From: Bacillota bacterium
Lineage (GTDB): Bacteria; Bacillota; Sulfobacillia; Sulfobacillales; Sulfobacillaceae
NCBI GenBank assembly: GCA_021797675.1
Contig: JAJZZH010000022.1
Span: 1-55,510, forward strand
Reading direction: 5' to 3'
DNA: 55,510 bases
Under the pieces are notes generated by a model. It saw nothing but the letters and a program-made list of their open reading frames with translations, was not told the DNA's origin and made no database searches. Below are positions 35,138 through 44,350 of this stretch, piece by piece; position 1 is the stretch's first letter; every line of letters starts with the position of its first letter. The position numbers and the translations under genes were made by a program.

Positions 35138-36387
35138 CGGAGGACTGGAAGAACCGATTCAATGTCTCCATTCAACCCGGGCTGGATCGAATGCGGGCGC
35201 TGATGGAACGGTTGGGTTCCCCCGAAATCGGGGTGCCGGTCGTTCATGTGGCGGGTACGAACGGCAAGGGTTCCACCGCCGCCATGATCGCCGCCGGTCT
35301 GTCGGCGGCGGGGTATCGGGTTGGCCTGACGGTATCGCCCGATTTGGGCCGGGTGAACGACCGCATTCTGATCGACGGGGAGCCGATTGCAGACCAAGAG
35401 GCCGAATCCCTGGCCGGCGCGGTGGAAGCGGCGGGGCGCGAAATCGGTGATCCGCCGACGTTCTTTGAAGCCGTCGTGGCGATGGCCTTTCTCGCTTTTC
35501 GGCGGCGGCGGGTCGATCTTGCCGTGATCGAAGTGGGCCTCGGCGGCCGCCTGGATGCGACCAATGTGATTCCGGCGCCGCGGGTGGGCGTGATTACCCC
35601 TATCCATTTCGACCATATGGATTTTTTGGGCCACCGGATTGAGCAGATTGCAGCCGAAAAAGCTGGTATCCTCAAACCGGGGTCAACGCTGGTGCTGGCA
35701 GACCAGCCTTTTGCGGCAGCGGTGCAGACCGTGTTGCGTCGCGCCGGTGAACTAGGGGTGGTGATTCGGCGGCCCCTGGGCCGATGGGGCGTTGACGGAG
35801 ACGGACCCTGGTATGCCCCGCCGGGAGGAACGGTCGTCCGGTCAGGACTGGCCGGAGCCTACCAGGCCCAGAATCTGGCCACTGCCTGGACGGCGCTGGA
35901 AACGCTCGCCGAGCAAGGCTTGGCGCTCGAGTGGACACGGGTGGCGCGGGGAGTCGCTGCCGCCCGCTGGCGGGGGCGGTTCGACATCATCTCGCGCGCG
36001 CCGCTGACGGTTTTCGACGGTGCCCATAATCCGCACGGGGCCCAAGCACTTGCTGAGAGCCTGCGCGTCGAACCGTGGTCATCGTTTGGCTGGCATCTGC
36101 TCTTTGGCGGACTTGCTGATAAGCCGCTCGATGCTATGCTAAAGATATTGGAACCGGAGATGCGTTCGGTGACCTTGACCTCGGTGAGCGGGAGGCGGGG
36201 GATGGACCCGAAACGGGTTGCGGGCCAGTGGCATGGTGCCCGCCCGCCGGTGGTAATTCCTGATGCGCTGCGGGCATATGCCAGCGTTCGCCAGCGAGCG
36301 CTGGGAGAGGGGACCCAGGGGGCGGTGTTGGTTACCGGGTCCCTGGCATTCTTGGCGGATTTGCTGACGGCTGGCGTAGGGTCTTAG
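35134..36387 (+). CDS. folC: Folylpolyglutamate synthase / dihydrofolate synthase
   Basis: A Mur-ligase-type enzyme that adds glutamate to folates, 417 residues. It shows the P-loop HVAGTNGKGSTAAM, SPDLGRVNDRI, EVGLGGRLDATNV, the ITPIHFDHMDFLG metal segment, AAEKAGILK and FDGAHNPHGAQAL. ATG 35134 overlaps the valS stop by 4 bases; valS-folC is the usual Firmicute operon. Whether it also makes dihydrofolate cannot be told from sequence. Confidence 0.95.
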   Translation: MTEDWKNRFNVSIQPGLDRMRALMERLGSPEIGVPVVHVAGTNGKGSTAAMIAAGLSAAGYRVGLTVSPDLGRVNDRILIDGEPIADQEAESLAGAVEAAGREIGDPPTFFEAVVAMAFLAFRRRRVDLAVIEVGLGGRLDATNVIPAPRVGVITPIHFDHMDFLGHRIEQIAAEKAGILKPGSTLVLADQPFAAAVQTVLRRAGELGVVIRRPLGRWGVDGDGPWYAPPGGTVVRSGLAGAYQAQNLATAWTALETLAEQGLALEWTRVARGVAAARWRGRFDIISRAPLTVFDGAHNPHGAQALAESLRVEPWSSFGWHLLFGGLADKPLDAMLKILEPEMRSVTLTSVSGRRGMDPKRVAGQWHGARPPVVIPDALRAYASVRQRALGEGTQGAVLVTGSLAFLADLLTAGVGS

Positions 36388-36818
36388 CTCATGCGCGCCT
36401 CCAATCTTCCAGGGTTCCATGATTGCTCGTACTCTCACGACAGGGTATGCTGGTTAGGTGTGGAGCCTGGGCTCGCTCCAGGCGTCGGAGGCGGTTGGAC
36501 GGCCGGACCGGGACGGCGCAACGCGGTCAGCGTCCTAGACCCACGGCTCCGACCGGGATTGCGGTAACATTCGGAACCAGGTCCGGTTTTGATCGGAAAG
36601 CTGGCAAGGGTGCGGTCCGAGTGCGCCCGGGGAACGACGCCGCGCCCTTACGAAAAGGAGCGCAAGCTCCCTCCCGCTCAAGCGGGGACCGGATTAAACG
36701 AAGAAGAACCGCCGCGCTTGCAGCCCCCAGGGATAAACCTGGGAGCTTGCGGGCGAGGTTCGTTGATTTAGACAAGAAAGGTTGCCGGGAAATGTAAACC
36801 ATTCGGGAGGAAGAACCC
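36388..36818 (+). pseudogene. Eroded stretch, possibly the 3' end of an IS605-type tnpB element
   Basis: No intact gene. A plus-strand frame (about 36423-36797) reads like the low-complexity tail of some TnpB proteins (TAPTGIAVTFGTRSGFDRKAGKG). It is followed by several short hairpins: GGAGCGCAAGCTCC near 36658, TCCCGCTCAAGCGGGGA near 36672, and CCCAGG/CCTGGG near 36727-36744. Clustered hairpins are typical of the right end of IS200/IS605 elements. The zinc-finger and catalytic parts of TnpB are absent. The assignment is tentative. Confidence 0.3.
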
Positions 36819-37418
36819 GTGAAGTACCCAGTGCCGATCATTTTAGCCAGTAACTCGCCTCGCCGCCGGCAGATGCTGTCAACGGCAGGGATTTCCGTTG
36901 AAGTGGTACCCGCTGGGGTCAGTGAGACCGCGCGCACTAGCGAGACGCCCGATCGCCTGGTACGCCGGCTGGCGGCGACCAAAGCGATTACCGTTGCCGT
37001 CCGGATCCCTGATTCCATGGTGATCGGCGCAGACACCGTCGTCGCGTTGGGCCGCAATATTCTGGGCAAGCCTTGCAATCCGGAGGAGGCCCGGGCGATG
37101 CTTGCCCTGCTGTCCGGCAAGCGCCACCAGGTTTATACCGGCGTTGCCGTTTACCGTGAGGCATCGCAACGAGGTTGGGTTACGGTCGAGGTTGCCGAGG
37201 TGGGCTTTCGTGAGCTGGACCCGGCGGAGATTGACGCCTACGTGGCCACCGGCGACCCGCTCGACAAAGCCGGCGGTTACGGTATCCAAGGCAGCGCAGG
37301 AAACTGGGTAGTCAATTTTTCGGGAAATCTAGAGACCGTGGTCGGACTGCCCATCGACGCCGTCCGGCGCCTTTTGGACCGGGCGACGCGGGTGCTGACG
37401 GAAGTCGGCCATGGCTGA
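36819..37418 (+). CDS. maf: Maf-type nucleoside triphosphate pyrophosphatase
   Basis: Maf proteins hydrolyse non-canonical or excess dTTP/UTP and are linked to septum inhibition in Bacillus. The 199-residue protein starts IILASNSPRRRQML, then shows GADTVVALGRNILGKP, LSGKRHQVYTGVAV, GDPLDKAGGYGIQG and NLETVVGLPID. This is the YhdE (dTTP/UTP) subfamily pattern. GTG 36819 follows GGGAGGAAG. The end overlaps radC by 8 bases. Confidence 0.95.
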   Translation: MKYPVPIILASNSPRRRQMLSTAGISVEVVPAGVSETARTSETPDRLVRRLAATKAITVAVRIPDSMVIGADTVVALGRNILGKPCNPEEARAMLALLSGKRHQVYTGVAVYREASQRGWVTVEVAEVGFRELDPAEIDAYVATGDPLDKAGGYGIQGSAGNWVVNFSGNLETVVGLPIDAVRRLLDRATRVLTEVGHG

Positions 37419-38085
37419 GCGGGTGAAGGAACTCCCGATGGATGAGCGGCCGCGGGAAAGGCTATTGCTCCACGGATCATCCGTGTTGGCGGATGCCGAG
37501 GTGATTGCCGTGCTCTTGCGCACGGGTAGGGACGGGGTTTCTGCGTTGACCCTGGCGCGCGAGTTGCTGGCGGACGGGTGGTCTGCCCTGGGGGAAAAGT
37601 CAGCGGCGGAACTCGTTCAGTACGGAGGCATGGGGCCGGCCAAGGCGGCAACGATCTTGGCGGCCATGGAAGTGGGCCGCCGGATGAATCGTTTAGGACG
37701 ATTGGACGCGGTTTCGGGGCCGATGGATGTCGTGCGTTTGGTGGATGACATGCGGGGGCTTGTGCAAGAGGAATTTCGCTGCGTATTGCTGAATACCAAG
37801 CATCGGGTGTTGGCCGTGGAAACGGTCTTTCAAGGGGGGCTCGATAGTGTCGAGGTATACCCCCGGGAAATTTTTCGGCGTGCCGTAGCACGCTCGGCAG
37901 CGGCCGTGATCGTGGTGCACAATCATCCGAGTGGCGATCCAGCGCCGAGCGATGCCGACCGTAGCCTCACCGAACGGTTGGAGGCGGCAGGAGTATTGTT
38001 GGGCGTGCCTGTGTTGGATCATATTATTGTCGGACGATGGCATCACGTCAGTTTGCATCAGCAGCAAGTGGCCGAGTTTAGTTAG
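37411..38085 (+). CDS. radC: RadC/MPN-domain protein
   Basis: A 224-residue JAB1/MPN+ metalloprotein. It has an N-terminal helix-hairpin-helix-like region (GMGPAKAATILAAMEVGRR) and the metal site HNHPSGDPAPSDAD (about residue 170). The DNA repair role once given to RadC is doubtful; the activity is unknown. ATG 37411 overlaps maf, and mreB follows after 15 bases, the same order as in Bacillus. Confidence 0.95.
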   Translation: MAERVKELPMDERPRERLLLHGSSVLADAEVIAVLLRTGRDGVSALTLARELLADGWSALGEKSAAELVQYGGMGPAKAATILAAMEVGRRMNRLGRLDAVSGPMDVVRLVDDMRGLVQEEFRCVLLNTKHRVLAVETVFQGGLDSVEVYPREIFRRAVARSAAAVIVVHNHPSGDPAPSDADRSLTERLEAAGVLLGVPVLDHIIVGRWHHVSLHQQQVAEFS

Positions 38086-38100
38086 GAGGACGTTCTGGGC

Positions 38101-39129
38101 ATGCGCACGTTATTCGGATCATGGACGCGAGACATGGGAATTGATTTGGGAACGGCCAACACCGTGGTTTTCGTCAAGGGCAAGGGCATTGTGTTGCAGG
38201 AGCCTTCGGTGGTGGCGGTCGACCAAATGACCGGTGAGATCATTGCCGTGGGACAGGAAGCCAAGCAGATGGTGGGACGCACTCCCGGTCATATTCGAGC
38301 CGTGCGCCCGCTTAAAGATGGGGTGATCGCTGACTTCGACATCACGCAGGCGATGCTAAAATACTTCATTCAAAAGTCCGCCGCCGGCCGCCGCTTCCTG
38401 CATCCGCAGGTCCTGATCGCCGTACCCTCTGGAGTAACCGGGGTCGAGGAACGGGCGGTAAAAGATGCCGCCGTCCAGGCCGGCGCGCGAGAGGCACTCG
38501 TCATTGAAGAGCCGATGGCCGCAGCCATCGGGGCGGGACTTCCCGTCAACGAACCCACCGGCAATATGATTGTCGATATCGGGGGCGGGACTTGCGAAGT
38601 CGCCATTATTTCGCTCGACGGGATTGTGACGGCGAAATCGGTGCGAATTGCCGGCGATGAGATGGACGAGGCGATTGTCAACCATATTAAGCGCACCTAC
38701 AACATGATGATCGGTGAACGGACGGCGGAAGCTATCAAGATTACCATCGGATCCGCGTATCCCCCTGACCATGAAGAGGAGATGGATGTGCGCGGCCGGG
38801 ACCTGGTCACCGGACTGCCCAAAACCTTGCAAATTAACGCCACCGAGATTCAACGGGCGTTGTCGGAGACGGTGAACGCCATCATCGAAACCATCAAGGC
38901 CACCTTGGAAAAGTCGCCTCCCGAGCTGGCGGCCGACATTATGGACCGCGGGATTGTTATGACAGGAGGCGGATCCTTGCTCAGGAACTTTGATCGCTTG
39001 GTGAGTTCAGAGACAGGGATGCCGGTCCACCAGGCCGATGAACCCCTGTTGACGGTGGTTCGCGGCAACGGGATCGTTTTGGAGGATCCGCATCATGTCG
39101 AGGCGCTGCGCCGTCGTAACCGGCATTGA
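38101..39129 (+). CDS. mreB: Rod shape-determining protein MreB
   Basis: A bacterial actin that organises cell-wall synthesis along the cell length, 342 residues. Actin-family motifs are [40 protein letters not shown] and [18 protein letters not shown] precedes ATG 38101. It heads the mreBCD genes and indicates a rod-shaped cell. Confidence 0.97.
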   Translation: MRTLFGSWTRDMGIDLGTANTVVFVKGKGIVLQEPSVVAVDQMTGEIIAVGQEAKQMVGRTPGHIRAVRPLKDGVIADFDITQAMLKYFIQKSAAGRRFLHPQVLIAVPSGVTGVEERAVKDAAVQAGAREALVIEEPMAAAIGAGLPVNEPTGNMIVDIGGGTCEVAIISLDGIVTAKSVRIAGDEMDEAIVNHIKRTYNMMIGERTAEAIKITIGSAYPPDHEEEMDVRGRDLVTGLPKTLQINATEIQRALSETVNAIIETIKATLEKSPPELAADIMDRGIVMTGGGSLLRNFDRLVSSETGMPVHQADEPLLTVVRGNGIVLEDPHHVEALRRRNRH

Positions 39130-39178
39130 GGTGCCACGTAGCGGTGAGCCGGATTAGCCGCTGGAGGAGGGTTTGTGA

Positions 39179-40048
39179 TTGGGCGAATGGGGGCAGCGCA
39201 TCCGACGGCTCGTGCTGGCAGCGGTGATTATAGCCTTGGTGGTATCCAGCATGAGTTTAACCGCCAGTCCCCGGGTTCGGGTGATACGGGTTAGCAACTG
39301 GATCGCGAGCGCGGTGTCTCCGATTTCGTTTAGCCTGGCGTGGATTGGGAATAAGGTTGGGCGCGGCGTCAGCACCCTGGGCAACCTCTACGCGGTGGAA
39401 CAGGAGAATCGGGCGCTACGCGCTAAACTTTTGCGCTATAACGCGATGCGCTTGGAACTCAGCGAGGTGCTGGCAGACAACGGTCAGCTCCGGAGCCTGC
39501 TGGGATTGAAGCGGGCCCTGGGGGGGTGGAAATTGGAACCCGCCAGTGTCATCGCTCGGAGTCCCAGCACGTGGTTCGATACGGTGGTCGTGGACCGCGG
39601 CACGAGTTCAGGAGTGCGCCCGGGTCAGTCAGTCATCGTGCCCCAGGGCGTGGTTGGCCGAGTGGTAGGCGCCTCGGCGTCCACGGCCACGGTGATGTTG
39701 ATTTTGGATCCCCGCTCCGGGGCTGGGGCCATTGATGCGCGCTCGCAAGCAGCAGGGGTGGTGAGTGGAGACAATCCAGTGAGCGGCCTGTTGACCTTTC
39801 AACTGTTTTCCCACCGTCCCCAAATCGATCCGGGTGATGCGGTGGTGACCTCCGGTTACAGCCAGTACTATCCCAAGGGGCTCTTAATCGGACAGGTGAT
39901 CCGGGTAGCCAAGGCGCAATATGGGCTCACCGAAACCGCCACGGTCCGCCCCTCGGTGGACTTTAACAATTTGTCGCAGGTGATGATCGTGCTGAGCCAC
40001 CCCGCCCAAGCCTCGGTCCCGCCGATTTTTGGGGGAGGCCGCAGCTGA
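39179..40048 (+). CDS. mreC: Rod shape-determining protein MreC
   Basis: A membrane-anchored scaffold that links MreB to wall enzymes outside the cell. The 289-residue protein has a single N-terminal membrane segment (about residues 11-28), a coiled coil (VEQENRALRAKLLRYNAMRLELSE, in parts ENRALRAKLLRY, LELSEVLADNGQLRSLLGL), then the beta-barrel domain with DTVVVDRGTSSGVRPGQSV and LLIGQVIRV. TTG 39179 is chosen because GGAGGAGGG lies about 9 bases before it and the basic RIRR precedes the membrane segment. Confidence 0.93.
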   Translation: MGEWGQRIRRLVLAAVIIALVVSSMSLTASPRVRVIRVSNWIASAVSPISFSLAWIGNKVGRGVSTLGNLYAVEQENRALRAKLLRYNAMRLELSEVLADNGQLRSLLGLKRALGGWKLEPASVIARSPSTWFDTVVVDRGTSSGVRPGQSVIVPQGVVGRVVGASASTATVMLILDPRSGAGAIDARSQAAGVVSGDNPVSGLLTFQLFSHRPQIDPGDAVVTSGYSQYYPKGLLIGQVIRVAKAQYGLTETATVRPSVDFNNLSQVMIVLSHPAQASVPPIFGGGRS

Positions 40049-40554
40049 TGGCACCGCCGTATCGTCCCTTGTATTGGATTGTCCTCTTTGTGTTTGGCTT
40101 GCTGGTGCAGACGGCCCTGCTGCCGCAGGTATTCCCCATCGGATATGTGCCCAGCGTCATGGTTTCGCTGGTGGTGCTGTTGGCGCTGTATGAGTCGCCG
40201 CGCCGGGGACTCGGGTTGGGGATCATGGCCGGGGCGCTGACCGACCTCTTGGGCGGTCGGCTAATCGGCCTTAACACGGCTACCTACGGCCTCCTGGGGT
40301 ATTATATCGCCAAATACCAAGAACGATTCAAACATGACCAAATATTTGTTCCCGGTCTCATTGGAGCCCTCAGTCAGTTGATTATGGCGCTTGCGCAATG
40401 GGGGATATTGAATGCGGTGGGCTATCGGTTGCCCTGGCAGGCCGTAACCGCCCCCTTGCCGTATTGGGTGCTCTTTGGATTGCTGTTTACGCCCGCGATG
40501 GGAGGAATTTTAGGAATCCGACCGGCTTCCCCTGCAAAACCGCGCAGGCATTGA
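40048..40554 (+). CDS. mreD: Rod shape-determining protein MreD
   Basis: A polytopic membrane partner of MreC. The 168-residue protein has five or so membrane segments, with the family pattern LGLGIMAGALTDLLGG. ATG 40048 shares one base with the mreC stop (TGATG), so translation is coupled. Confidence 0.92.
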   Translation: MAPPYRPLYWIVLFVFGLLVQTALLPQVFPIGYVPSVMVSLVVLLALYESPRRGLGLGIMAGALTDLLGGRLIGLNTATYGLLGYYIAKYQERFKHDQIFVPGLIGALSQLIMALAQWGILNAVGYRLPWQAVTAPLPYWVLFGLLFTPAMGGILGIRPASPAKPRRH

Positions 40555-40689
40555 CCGTAGAGGGGAAAAAGCTCGGATGTTGGAAGAATTTGCTCAAGAA
40601 AACTTCCCGCTAGCCGGAAGAGATTGGCAGGAGTTCCGCAACGCAGGGAGAATCTGTAATATGCTGACATCGATCGAAGGAGGTGCGCC

Positions 40690-41172
40690 ATGGGCCGACG
40701 CACCGCAAAACCGGCATCTGAACACCCGGTCGACGCCGTGCTCTCGCCGGCGGCGGTCGACAGCAACCTGCGGACGGGGTCGCCGGGCCGCGAGGATTGG
40801 GACTACGAGGCCCTGAGAAATCCGACGCTGTTGATCCGACGTACGTTGCGATCCGGGCAAAGGGTGATTTTTCGCGGCAACGTCGTGGTGGTGGGCGATG
40901 TGAACCCGGGGGCGGAAATTACCGCCGGGGGCGATATTATTGTGATGGGATGGTTGCGAGGGGTGGCCCATGCCGGCGCCTACGGGGATGAGCAGGCCAT
41001 CGTGAGCGCATTTCGGTTGGAGCCAACCCAATTGCGCATCGCGCACTTGATTGCCCGGGCGCCGGACGACGTGGAGGAATCCGCGCCGGAAGTCCCGGAA
41101 TTTGCCGAGGTACGGGAAGGGCACTTGGTGATCGACCAGTGGCAGGCGAATCAACTTGGGTCGCGGATGTAA
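40690..41172 (+). CDS. minC: MinC septum-site protein lacking the N-terminal domain
   Basis: MinC blocks FtsZ assembly away from midcell. The 160-residue product contains the C-terminal beta-helix domain: TLRSGQRVIFRGNVVVVGDVNPGAEITAGGDIIVMGWLRGVAHAGAYGDE (in parts LRSGQRVIF, VVVVGDVNPGAEI, GDIIVMGWLRGVAHAG). This domain binds MinD and dimerises. Typical MinC proteins have about 220-230 residues, with an N-terminal FtsZ-inhibiting domain of about 100 residues. Here that domain is replaced by about 40 polar residues. AAGGAGGTG at 6 bases before ATG 40690 makes this start firm, and the upstream frame holds no MinC_N sequence. Confidence 0.9.
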   Translation: MGRRTAKPASEHPVDAVLSPAAVDSNLRTGSPGREDWDYEALRNPTLLIRRTLRSGQRVIFRGNVVVVGDVNPGAEITAGGDIIVMGWLRGVAHAGAYGDEQAIVSAFRLEPTQLRIAHLIARAPDDVEESAPEVPEFAEVREGHLVIDQWQANQLGSRM

Positions 41173-41198
41173 GTCGGGTGTGAGGAGGAACTAGCGGC

Positions 41199-41999
41199 AT
41201 GGGAGTAGCGATCGTCATCACGTCGGGCAAAGGGGGCGTGGGGAAAACGACGACGACCGCCAATATCGGAGCCGGATTGGCGCAAGCGGGGAGCAAGGTG
41301 GCCTTAATCGACGCGGACATCGGACTCAGAAACCTGGACGTAGTCATGGGGCTGGAGAACCGTATTGTCTACGATCTGGTGGATGTGGTCGAAGGTTTCG
41401 CCAAACTTAAGCATGCCCTCATCAAGGATAAGCGCTTCGAGAACTTGCACCTGCTGCCGGCGGCACAGACCCGCGATAAGACAGCGGTCAGCCCGGAGCA
41501 GATGAAGCACTTGGTGGAATCCATGAAGGAGGAGTTTGACTATGTTCTGATCGACTCGCCGGCCGGTATCGAGCAGGGGTTTCGCAATGCGGTGGCAGGA
41601 GCCGATAAGGCGCTGGTGGTGGCGACGCCAGAGGTGTCGTCGGTCCGTGATGCCGACCGGATTATCGGACTGCTGGAAGCCAACGAGAAGCATAAGCCGT
41701 CTTTGATCATCAACCGCATTCGCCCTAGCATGGTAAAGCGGGGGGACATGATGGATATCGACGACATGATTGAAATCTTGGCCATCGAACTGATTGGGGT
41801 GGTGCCCGAAGACGAGGCCATCGTGGTGTCCACCAATCGGGGCGAACCGGCCGTGATGAATGCCAACTCGCGCGCCGGCGAGGCGTACCGGCAAATTACT
41901 CGGCGGCTTAAGGGTGAGGACGTGCCTTTTGCCAAGATTGAAGAGGAATCTGGTCTCTTTAGCCGAATTCGTCGCATGATAGGAGGATTTAAGGGGTGA
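41199..41999 (+). CDS. minD: Septum-site determining protein MinD
   Basis: A membrane-cycling ATPase of the ParA family, 266 residues. It shows the deviant Walker A SGKGGVGKTTTTANIG, DADIGLRNLDVVMGLENR, DSPAGIEQGF, and the C-terminal amphipathic membrane anchor GLFSRIRRMIGGFKG. GAGGAGG precedes ATG 41199. It recruits MinC and is driven off the membrane by MinE, which is encoded next. Confidence 0.97.
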   Translation: MGVAIVITSGKGGVGKTTTTANIGAGLAQAGSKVALIDADIGLRNLDVVMGLENRIVYDLVDVVEGFAKLKHALIKDKRFENLHLLPAAQTRDKTAVSPEQMKHLVESMKEEFDYVLIDSPAGIEQGFRNAVAGADKALVVATPEVSSVRDADRIIGLLEANEKHKPSLIINRIRPSMVKRGDMMDIDDMIEILAIELIGVVPEDEAIVVSTNRGEPAVMNANSRAGEAYRQITRRLKGEDVPFAKIEEESGLFSRIRRMIGGFKG

Positions 42000-42016
42000 G
42001 CCGGGGAGGGCGCGCC

Positions 42017-42283
42017 ATGTTTGATTTGTTCGCACGGGTATTCGGGCGCGAGGATGCGAGCAAAGATGTCGCTAAGGAACGGCTGCGCTTGGTCCTCGTC
42101 CACGATCGGGCTAGTCTTTCGCCGCAGGCGCTCGAGGAGTTGAAGAACGACTTGATGAACGTCATCTCAAAATATTTGGAGATTGACCAAGACGGGTTTC
42201 AGGTGGACTTTTCCCGCCATGAGGAAACGATGGCGTTGGTAGCCAATATCCCGGTGAGGAGCGTCAAGCGGCGTACGCTTTAA
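42017..42283 (+). CDS. minE: Cell division topological specificity factor MinE
   Basis: MinE stimulates MinD ATPase and makes the Min system oscillate. The 88-residue protein has an N-terminal amphipathic segment (MFDLFARVFG), the MinD-binding helix AKERLRLVLVHDRASLSPQALEELKNDLMNVISKY (in parts AKERLRLVLVHDR, LEELKNDLMNVISKY) and a beta strand. GGGGAGGG lies 7 bases before ATG 42017. The presence of MinE in a sporulating Firmicute points to a clostridial-type Min system rather than the DivIVA-only system of Bacillus. Confidence 0.93.
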   Translation: MFDLFARVFGREDASKDVAKERLRLVLVHDRASLSPQALEELKNDLMNVISKYLEIDQDGFQVDFSRHEETMALVANIPVRSVKRRTL

Positions 42284-42398
42284 GACCTGGCCGGGATAAA
42301 GGGCGAAGCCGTAAGGGAGTGGCGCAAACTCTTTCGAATCGCATCCGCCCGGATTTGCGGTTATACTGGGAAGGAAGACTATCCGGGAGGAATGCTGC

Positions 42399-43571
42399 AT
42401 GCGCGGTCGAAGTGTATGGCGCCAATTCGATTATGTCAGCCTGGCGATCATGCTCTTGATAGCCGGGCTGTCTATCCCTATTATCGCGGCCGGGGCAGCC
42501 CCGTACAGTCCGACGCCGTATTATTATGTCATGCGCCAGATGGCGTGGATCGGGCTCGGCGTAATCACGGTCTTTATCGTGGCAGCGATTCCTTACGAGA
42601 AGTTCAAAAAGTTGAGTCCCTTATTATATTTCGGTTCGCTGGCGATGCTGCTCTACGTGATGATCCTGGGACGGACCGCCCTTGGCGGGCAGCGCTGGAT
42701 TCAGGTGGGGCCCTTTCAATTGCAACCGTCGGAGTTTGCCAAGATTGCGATTATCATCTCCTTCGCCACCTTGCTCGACAATCGCGGTTCGTTGACCCGC
42801 TGGCGCGATTTGATCGTGCCGCTGATTTACGTGGGCATCCCGATGCTCTTGATCCTGAAGCAACCCGACCTGGGGACGACGTTGGTGTTTATCGTCATTG
42901 CCGTCGGGATGTTGTACATGGCCGGAGTTCCCGGTTGGCGGCTCCTCCTGATCTTTGGCGGCGGCTTTGGCCTGATCGTGTTGTGGGTCTATCTGCATTT
43001 AACTTTGCACGTGCCCATTCCCATGCATCGGTACCAGTTGCAGCGGTTGTTGATCTTTCTCCATCCCGGCGCATCGCCTACGGTGGCCGGGTATAACGTG
43101 ATTCAGTCGCGGATCGCCGTAGGTAGCGGCGGCCTTTTTGGCAGTGGCTTGTCGCTGACCCATTCGACCCAGCTGAGTTATTTGCCGGAGGCGTATACGG
43201 ACTTTGTGTACGCCGTAGTGGGTGAGGAGCTCGGCTTCGTGGGGTGCGTCGCCCTGTTGTTTGTCTATTTGATCTTGGTGGCGCGCGCTGCCTACATTGC
43301 CGCTAAGGCGCGCGACCGGTATGGTATGCTGCTCGCTTCGGGATTCGCCTCCATGATTGCCTTTCACGTTCTGGAAGGGGCGGGCATGGCGACCGGCCTC
43401 ATGCCGGTTGCCGGCGTGCCGCTGCCCTTTTTGAGTTACGGGGGCTCGGCCTTTTTGACCGACTCGGCGGGCATCGGTTTGCTGGTCAACGTGTATATGC
43501 GCCGGCATCAAGCGCTTACCGCCGGGGCGAGCACATCGGTGGGCGCGTTTTCCAAGGAGAACGCGTCGTAA
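42399..43571 (+). CDS. rodA: SEDS peptidoglycan polymerase RodA
   Basis: A ten-span membrane glycosyltransferase that makes glycan strands in the elongasome, 390 residues. SEDS marks include GGQRWIQVGPFQLQPSEFAKI (in parts GGQRWIQVG, LQPSEFAKIAI), KQPDLGTTLVF, GSGLSLTHSTQLSYLPEAYTDFVYAVVGEELGF (in parts YLPEAYTDFV, VVGEELGF) and PVAGVPLPFLSYGGS. GGGAGG lies 10 bases before ATG 42399. FtsW is the paralogue; the mre/min context favours RodA. Confidence 0.92.
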   Translation: MRGRSVWRQFDYVSLAIMLLIAGLSIPIIAAGAAPYSPTPYYYVMRQMAWIGLGVITVFIVAAIPYEKFKKLSPLLYFGSLAMLLYVMILGRTALGGQRWIQVGPFQLQPSEFAKIAIIISFATLLDNRGSLTRWRDLIVPLIYVGIPMLLILKQPDLGTTLVFIVIAVGMLYMAGVPGWRLLLIFGGGFGLIVLWVYLHLTLHVPIPMHRYQLQRLLIFLHPGASPTVAGYNVIQSRIAVGSGGLFGSGLSLTHSTQLSYLPEAYTDFVYAVVGEELGFVGCVALLFVYLILVARAAYIAAKARDRYGMLLASGFASMIAFHVLEGAGMATGLMPVAGVPLPFLSYGGSAFLTDSAGIGLLVNVYMRRHQALTAGASTSVGAFSKENAS

Positions 43572-43698
43572 CGTCTTAAAAGGGCTAAGGGGGGCATGAA
43601 TTCTTTAGCGGGCGGCTAGCCAGACAAACGCGGGAAGGCCGGTTGCCCGTCTGCGGGCGGGGCGTATTCGTTACGTCAATCTACGGAGGACCTACCTG

Positions 43699-44340
43699 GT
43701 GCATCGGCCAATTCGGATTCCCGTGAGTGCGTTTGACCACCGCTGGTTCTCGGTGATTAACGGGTGGACTGCAATCAGCCCGTGGCTTAACGCCGTGGTT
43801 CGGGTGGGGACCGTCTGGGCCCCCGAGGTGTGGCTGGTCGTGCTGGTGATGATCTGGCTTTGGCCGCCGCGCGTGCAGAATAGCGCCCGGCGGGCCGCGG
43901 TCTACGCGGCAGTGGCGGGGATGCTGGCGCTTGCCATCAATGTCGCGATCGGCCATTTTTACTTCCGGCCGCGGCCTTTTGTTAGCCACCCGCATGCCCT
44001 GCACCGGTTGCTGGCCGGTCCGGCCCATGCTCGGGACCCGGGCTTTCCCAGCGACCATGCGGCCGGCAGTTTCGGCGTCGCCACGGCGCTGTTTTACACC
44101 CGCCGCCGGGCGGCGCTCTGGGCTTTGGGATATGGCGCACTGGTTGCGTGCTCGCGGGTGTTTGCGGGCTTGCACTGGCCGACGGATGTGCTGGCCGGTG
44201 CGGCGATTGGCTTGGTTACCGGGCTTTTGGTCTTGAGTGGACGCAGTCTGCTCGAAGGGTTGGTGTTATGGCTCTACCGAGTATTTGGCATTCGTCCCCA
44301 GCCTCGCCGCCGATATGGTTGGTGGCGGTCGGAGGAGTGA
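43699..44340 (+). CDS. PAP2-family phosphatase, probably undecaprenyl-diphosphatase
   Basis: A 213-residue polytopic membrane phosphatase. The three PAP2 motifs are present: HFYFRPRPF (KX6RP type), PSDHAAGSFG and SRVFAGLHWPTDVLAGA. It probably recycles undecaprenyl pyrophosphate (BcrC-like) for wall synthesis, which fits its position after rodA. GTG 43699 follows GGAGG at 9 bases. Phosphatidylglycerophosphate or another lipid phosphate is possible as substrate. Confidence 0.87.
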   Translation: MHRPIRIPVSAFDHRWFSVINGWTAISPWLNAVVRVGTVWAPEVWLVVLVMIWLWPPRVQNSARRAAVYAAVAGMLALAINVAIGHFYFRPRPFVSHPHALHRLLAGPAHARDPGFPSDHAAGSFGVATALFYTRRRAALWALGYGALVACSRVFAGLHWPTDVLAGAAIGLVTGLLVLSGRSLLEGLVLWLYRVFGIRPQPRRRYGWWRSEE

Positions 44341-44350
44341 TCGTAGCATT

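Noticed and set aside
34615-35634. 339-codon minus-strand frame across the valS-folC junction
   Set aside because: It spans two real genes on the other strand and has a histidine/arginine-rich shadow composition.
40577-40816. 79-codon frame between mreD and minC
   Set aside because: Its second half overlaps minC in another frame, and it has no good ribosome binding site; only the first 35 codons lie in free DNA.
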